44,872 nucleotides of DNA from Clostridia bacterium (lineage in GTDB: Bacteria > Bacillota > Clostridia > Peptostreptococcales > Anaerovoracaceae): positions 1 to 44,872 of the forward strand of contig CAJTER010000007.1 of the NCBI GenBank assembly GCA_910575405.1, written 5' to 3'. The position numbers and the translations under genes are program-made. Below the pieces are notes generated by a model. It was not told the origin of the DNA and did not search any database. It saw only the letters and a list, made by a program, of their open reading frames with translations. This document shows, in pieces, positions 42,034 through 44,872 of the stretch (within the stretch, counting starts at the first letter, position 1; every line of letters begins with the position of its first letter).

Positions 42034-43866
42034 TTACTGTAATAACTGCAGTACGCCCTGTGGAACCTGATTTGCCTGAGCCAGCATAGCCTGAGAAGCC
42101 TGAACCAGAATGTTATTCTTGGTGTAAGCCATCATTTCCTTAGCCATGTCAACGTCACGGATACGGCTTTCTGCTGCGGTCATGTTTTCAGCTGTTACAC
42201 TCAGGTTGTTGATGGTGTGTTCCAGTCTGTTCTGGATTGCACCGAGGTCACCTCGGATGGAGGATACTTTGTTGATCGCTGCCTTGATCTTATCAACAGC
42301 TGCTGCTGCACCTTCCTGTGTGCCGATATTGATATCTGCGATTCCCAGAGATTTTGCATTGGTAGCTGCAATGTTCAGGGACAGTCTGTTGAAGGAATCG
42401 GATGTATCACCGATCTGCAGAGTCAGACCCTTGGAATCTTCTGCTGCTGGTTTGTCGGTTACCGTCTTGTAGGACAGCTGTGCTTCGATGCCTTTTACGC
42501 TGGCCAAATCCGCATCGCCAGAGTAGCTTGCTTTTTCGCGCAGGCCGATGACTGCATTAGTCCCTGTAATAGTAGTCTTGCTAGTACCAACTGTAAACAT
42601 GTCATTATTTACGGCTACTTCTGACAATCTTGCTGCTGCTGCTTCCATGAAGTCTGTTGCATCAAAATCAGCTGAATCGAAATCAAAGTCAGAGAGATCT
42701 ACTACATTCTTGTCTTTTGCGTTTACGAAGCTATCGCTTCCAACACGGAAGGTGTACGTTTCATTACCAATCGTCAGCTGCGTACCGTCTTTGATCATAT
42801 CAAAGGTCAGGTTGAATTCTGCATTTGCATACTGAGTTCCGTCATTTACGATACCTTCCCGTACATCCAGAAAACCAGTATTAAAGCTGGATGTAAGGTT
42901 CAGACCCGTATTCGCAGTCATATCAATGAGAACTTTTCCATCTGGAGTCAGATCCATATCTGATGTCAACGCCTGTTTGTTTCCATTTTCTGACTCAGCA
43001 AGAGTAAAGACAACCTTATCGCCCTTCACTTCTGCCTTGTAAATGGCTCCATCCGCACCATTCGTACCACCGATCTGTATACCATTTACAGTTTCTTGTG
43101 TTACAGCGCCTCCTGTTCCGACAACGCTAACCTGATGTGTTAAGTCACCACTCTTTGTTTCATTGATTGCATCTGCCACAGCCTGTGCAATATCCGAGCT
43201 GGTCATGTTTGGCCCTGTTATAGTGGCAGTAACATCAACACCACCGATATTAATTTCAAATGTACCGCCCGTGCTTCCACCATTCAGTTTTATAGTAGAG
43301 AAATCAATTGTAAACTGCGGATCCTGTGCTGTTTTTCCATCCTTATGCAGGATTGTATTTGTACCTGCAACTGTACCAGGTGTCTGGTTAATCACTTTGA
43401 GTCCGTTGCTTTCGCTCATGGTTACCTTGTCGGATGTGGAAGCATACGTTCCATCTAACAGGTTAATTCCATTGAAGTTGGTTCCCTTGGAAATACGGTC
43501 GATTTCATCCATCAGAGAGTCTACTTCCTTCTGCAGGTTTGCACGGTCTACGTCGTTGTCATAAGTTCCGTTCGCAGACTGATTAGCCAGTTCTACCATT
43601 CTGTTCAGCATGGAGTGTACTTCGGTTAACGCTCCTTCTGCTGTCTGTACAAGGGAAATACCGTCGTTGGCATTCTTCTGTGCTGTTTCCAGACCTGTGA
43701 TCTGTGCTCTCATTTTTTCGGAAATCGCCAGACCTGCTGCATCATCGCCTGCACGGTTAATTCTATAACCGGAGGACAGTTTTTCCAGATTCTTTGCTAC
43801 TGCACTGTTGTTGTTGGTTAAGTTTCTGTAAGAGTTTAATGCTGCAATATTATGTTGGATTCTCAT
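42034..43866 (-). CDS. flagellin
   Basis: 610 residues. The N-terminal D0/D1 region (MRIQHNIAALNSYRNLTNNN, KNLEKLSSGYRINRAGDDAA, TAEGALTEVHSMLNRMVELA) and the C-terminal helix (NILVQASQAMLAQANQVPQG) are those of filament flagellins. The middle 330 residues, about 150-510, are variable, rich in Thr, Ser, Asn and Gly, and have no Cys; this would be the surface-exposed D2/D3 part and the place for glycans. It is longer than B. subtilis Hag (about 300). AAGGAGG lies seven bases before the ATG. Upstream are csrA and a 178-base leader with a CsrA-type hairpin. No signal peptide is expected, as flagellin leaves through the flagellar export apparatus. Confidence 0.96.
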   Translation of the reverse strand: MRIQHNIAALNSYRNLTNNNSAVAKNLEKLSSGYRINRAGDDAAGLAISEKMRAQITGLETAQKNANDGISLVQTAEGALTEVHSMLNRMVELANQSANGTYDNDVDRANLQKEVDSLMDEIDRISKGTNFNGINLLDGTYASTSDKVTMSESNGLKVINQTPGTVAGTNTILHKDGKTAQDPQFTIDFSTIKLNGGSTGGTFEINIGGVDVTATITGPNMTSSDIAQAVADAINETKSGDLTHQVSVVGTGGAVTQETVNGIQIGGTNGADGAIYKAEVKGDKVVFTLAESENGNKQALTSDMDLTPDGKVLIDMTANTGLNLTSSFNTGFLDVREGIVNDGTQYANAEFNLTFDMIKDGTQLTIGNETYTFRVGSDSFVNAKDKNVVDLSDFDFDSADFDATDFMEAAAARLSEVAVNNDMFTVGTSKTTITGTNAVIGLREKASYSGDADLASVKGIEAQLSYKTVTDKPAAEDSKGLTLQIGDTSDSFNRLSLNIAATNAKSLGIADINIGTQEGAAAAVDKIKAAINKVSSIRGDLGAIQNRLEHTINNLSVTAENMTAAESRIRDVDMAKEMMAYTKNNILVQASQAMLAQANQVPQGVLQLLQ

Positions 43867-43936
43867 GTTGTTACCTCCTTGGTAATTTGGCAGCGCTTTG
43901 TGATGATAGGGTGGTTCTTGCGCTGTCCTTTTGTTT

Positions 43937-43960
43937 CAGGGGAGTTCCTCTCTTCCCCTG
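43937..43960 (-). promoter_or_regulatory. putative CsrA-binding hairpin in the flagellin leader
   Basis: In the transcript sense CAGGGGA pairs perfectly with TCCCCTG around a 10-base loop AGAGAGGAAC that presents AGGA. The flagellin ribosome site AAGGAGG lies about 60 bases further on and could be the second CsrA contact, as known for B. subtilis hag. There is no T tract, so it is not a terminator. The identical element is repeated in the right arm. Confidence 0.55.
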
Positions 43961-44044
43961 TATCACATTAACTACTGTTTTTTATTTATTTCCTCCGCCC
44001 GGACCGGTCAAAGCGGACGGTTGAAATCATAGTAAGTCAGAATG

Positions 44045-44236
44045 TCAGTTTCTCGGCGACTTGGTAATGCATTTGGGCGGCTCGTGCGTCCGTTCGTAGA
44101 CTTCCCCTCGCAGAATGGACATTTCCTTTGGCGCGTCAATGGCCAGTTTCAGGGAGCCGTCTGCCGATACCACCTTGACGACGATATCATCGCCGATTAC
44201 CACGTATTCCTCCGGGTTCCTTCCCAGCATAAGCAT
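44045..44236 (-). CDS. csrA: carbon storage regulator CsrA (left copy)
   Basis: A 63-residue RNA-binding protein. It dimerises and binds GGA in hairpin loops to block translation. Visible features are the start MLMLGRNPEEYVVIGDDIVV, LAIDAPKEMSILRGEVYER with the conserved APKE and R-E elements of the RNA-binding face, and a short basic tail. The usual second start motif LILTRK is LMLGRN here. AAGGAGG is eight bases upstream of the ATG, and a second AGGA near it could allow autoregulation. It is upstream of flagellin in the same direction, the arrangement known from Bacillus and Clostridia. No fliW antagonist gene is in the window. Confidence 0.92.
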   Translation of the reverse strand: MLMLGRNPEEYVVIGDDIVVKVVSADGSLKLAIDAPKEMSILRGEVYERTHEPPKCITKSPRN

Positions 44237-44411
44237 AGTTCCTACCTCCTTGTAATGAATTAGTTTGAGTGAATTTGCTCGAAAAAGCTTAAAAAGAAAG
44301 GTATACTTTTATTTTCAAAAATGGGCTGAAAGAAAAAAGGAATAAAATGAGAAAATCAGGAAATATACGTAAGAAATCGGGGCAAAAACAAAGTTTTTTT
44401 GAAAAAATGCT

Positions 44412-44438
44412 TAAGAAAAGGGGGTAAAAACCGATAAT
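44412..44438 (+). promoter_or_regulatory. sigma-28 (FliA/SigD)-type promoter in the loop of the inverted repeat
   Basis: TAAG (44412-44415), 15 bases, then CCGATAAT (44431-44438) match the sigma-28 pattern TAAA-N15-CCGATAA with one mismatch in the -35. It reads rightward toward the right-hand csrA, with transcription expected near 44445. On the minus strand only a poor CCGATTTC-type match is seen, so the strong element faces away from the flagellin gene in this assembly. Confidence 0.6.
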
Positions 44439-44536
44439 TATTATGTCAGGAAGTTCGCACGGAAAAGTATACCTTTCTTTTTAAGCTTTTTCGAGCAAAT
44501 TCACTCAAACTAATTCATTACAAGGAGGTAGGAACT

Positions 44537-44728
44537 ATGCTTATGCTGGGAAGGAACCCGGAGGAATACGTGGTAATCGGCGATGATATCGTCGTCAAGG
44601 TGGTATCGGCAGACGGCTCCCTGAAACTGGCCATTGACGCGCCAAAGGAAATGTCCATTCTGCGAGGGGAAGTCTACGAACGGACGCACGAGCCGCCCAA
44701 ATGCATTACCAAGTCGCCGAGAAACTGA
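44537..44728 (+). CDS. csrA: carbon storage regulator CsrA (right, inverted copy)
   Basis: Encodes the same 63 residues as the left copy with no base difference, on the opposite strand. AAGGAGG and the ATG are identical too. It is about 90 bases downstream of the predicted sigma-28 start site, the natural position for a flagellar-class gene. If the repeat is real, a second flagellin or another gene should follow beyond the window; if it is an assembly or amplification fold-back, this is the same gene as the left copy. Confidence 0.8.
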   Translation: MLMLGRNPEEYVVIGDDIVVKVVSADGSLKLAIDAPKEMSILRGEVYERTHEPPKCITKSPRN

Positions 44729-44812
44729 CATTCTGACTTACTATGATTTCAACCGTCCGCTTTGACCGGTCCGGGCGGAGGAAATAAATAAAAAACAGTA
44801 GTTAATGTGATA

Positions 44813-44836
44813 CAGGGGAAGAGAGGAACTCCCCTG
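44813..44836 (+). promoter_or_regulatory. second copy of the CsrA-type hairpin
   Basis: The same 7-bp stem with AGGA in its loop, downstream of the right-hand csrA. It marks the start of a possible second flagellin leader cut off by the window edge. Confidence 0.5.
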
Positions 44837-44872
44837 AAACAAAAGGACAGCGCAAGAACCACCCTATCATCA

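Larger units (their letters stand above)
43901..44310. repeat. left arm of a perfect inverted repeat (csrA and leader)
   Basis: Reads identically, in reverse complement, to 44463-44872. Pairing positions sum to 88773. The arm covers csrA, its ribosome site and the front of the flagellin leader. The outer limit is set by the window edge, so the true repeat may extend into flagellin. Confidence 0.95.
44463..44872. repeat. right arm of the perfect inverted repeat
   Basis: Exact reverse complement of 43901-44310, running to the last base of the window. The 152-base loop between the arms (44311-44462) is AT-rich and unique, with no gene. Divergence at the inner ends is abrupt. Confidence 0.95.

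Noticed and set aside
43985-44030. GC-rich palindrome (GACCGGTC with flanks) between csrA and flagellin as a terminator
   Set aside because: No T run follows in either direction; it may be structure in the leader but not termination.
44311-44462. A second sigma-28 promoter on the minus strand of the loop
   Set aside because: The best match is CCGATTTC with an all-A -35 region, too poor to call beside the good plus-strand element. It remains possible that left csrA uses a different promoter.
1-44872. CRISPR arrays, tRNA or rRNA genes, prophage
   Set aside because: No regularly spaced repeats, no cloverleaf-like or rRNA-like sequence, and no phage structural genes were noticed on reading both strands.

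Overview
The window reads as a flagellar glycosylation island from a motile Gram-positive anaerobe, most likely a Lachnospiraceae or related Clostridia member. The basis is a 610-residue flagellin with clostridial-type ends, a CsrA gene directly upstream of it, strong AGGAGG-type ribosome sites, many oxygen-sensitive radical SAM enzymes and ferredoxin-type cysteine clusters. No rRNA, tRNA, CRISPR or phage genes were seen. Essentially every gene lies on the minus strand, so transcription runs from right to left; the only plus-strand gene is a second copy of csrA at the right edge.

Right end (about 41.9-44.9 kb): flagellin with a strong terminator, csrA upstream of it, and a perfect inverted repeat (two 410-bp arms, 152-bp loop) that duplicates csrA and its leader. 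The loop holds a good sigma-28-type promoter. A hairpin with GGA in its loop lies in the flagellin leader and looks like a CsrA target.

Next (32.3-41.9 kb, visibly GC-richer): a TPR glycosyltransferase beside flagellin and a nucleotide-sugar cassette. The cassette holds glucose-1-phosphate cytidylyltransferase (RfbF), a UXS-like epimerase/dehydratase, a UDP-glucose dehydrogenase family enzyme, RfbH (3-dehydratase with His in place of the PLP Lys), a DRE-TIM aldolase, a thiamine-diphosphate enzyme resembling acetolactate synthase/YerE, and a reductase/epimerase. This resembles routes to CDP-linked 3,6-dideoxy or branched sugars.

Middle (15.1-32.2 kb, AT-richer): six intact radical SAM genes and one radical SAM fragment, an aldo-keto reductase/ferredoxin fusion, an FkbM methyltransferase and three glycosyltransferases. 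Nearly all, apart from two of the glycosyltransferases, carry one or two copies of the same small Rossmann-like module at either end of otherwise unrelated catalytic domains. This is the most unusual part of the window and the best candidate for an undescribed system: a set of radical SAM enzymes and partners joined by a common sugar- or nucleotide-binding-like domain.

Left (0.4-14.8 kb): a pseudaminic-acid operon (PseB, PseC, PseG, PseI, two CMP-nonulosonate synthetases) with extra tailoring genes: formyltransferase, PIG-L deacetylase, ATP-grasp ligase, DRE-TIM aldolase, amidohydrolase, SDR, AKR, methyltransferases and a seventh radical SAM/SPASM enzyme whose 3' end carries a G10 tract. No PseH acetyltransferase is visible, and the formyltransferase next to pseC suggests an N-formyl pseudaminic acid. 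A partial IS630-type transposase closes the left edge.

Together the genes would make one or more unusual CMP-, CDP- and UDP-linked sugars, tailor them and attach them to flagellin, with CsrA controlling flagellin translation. The sugar structures, the radical SAM substrates and the glycosyltransferase order are inference.
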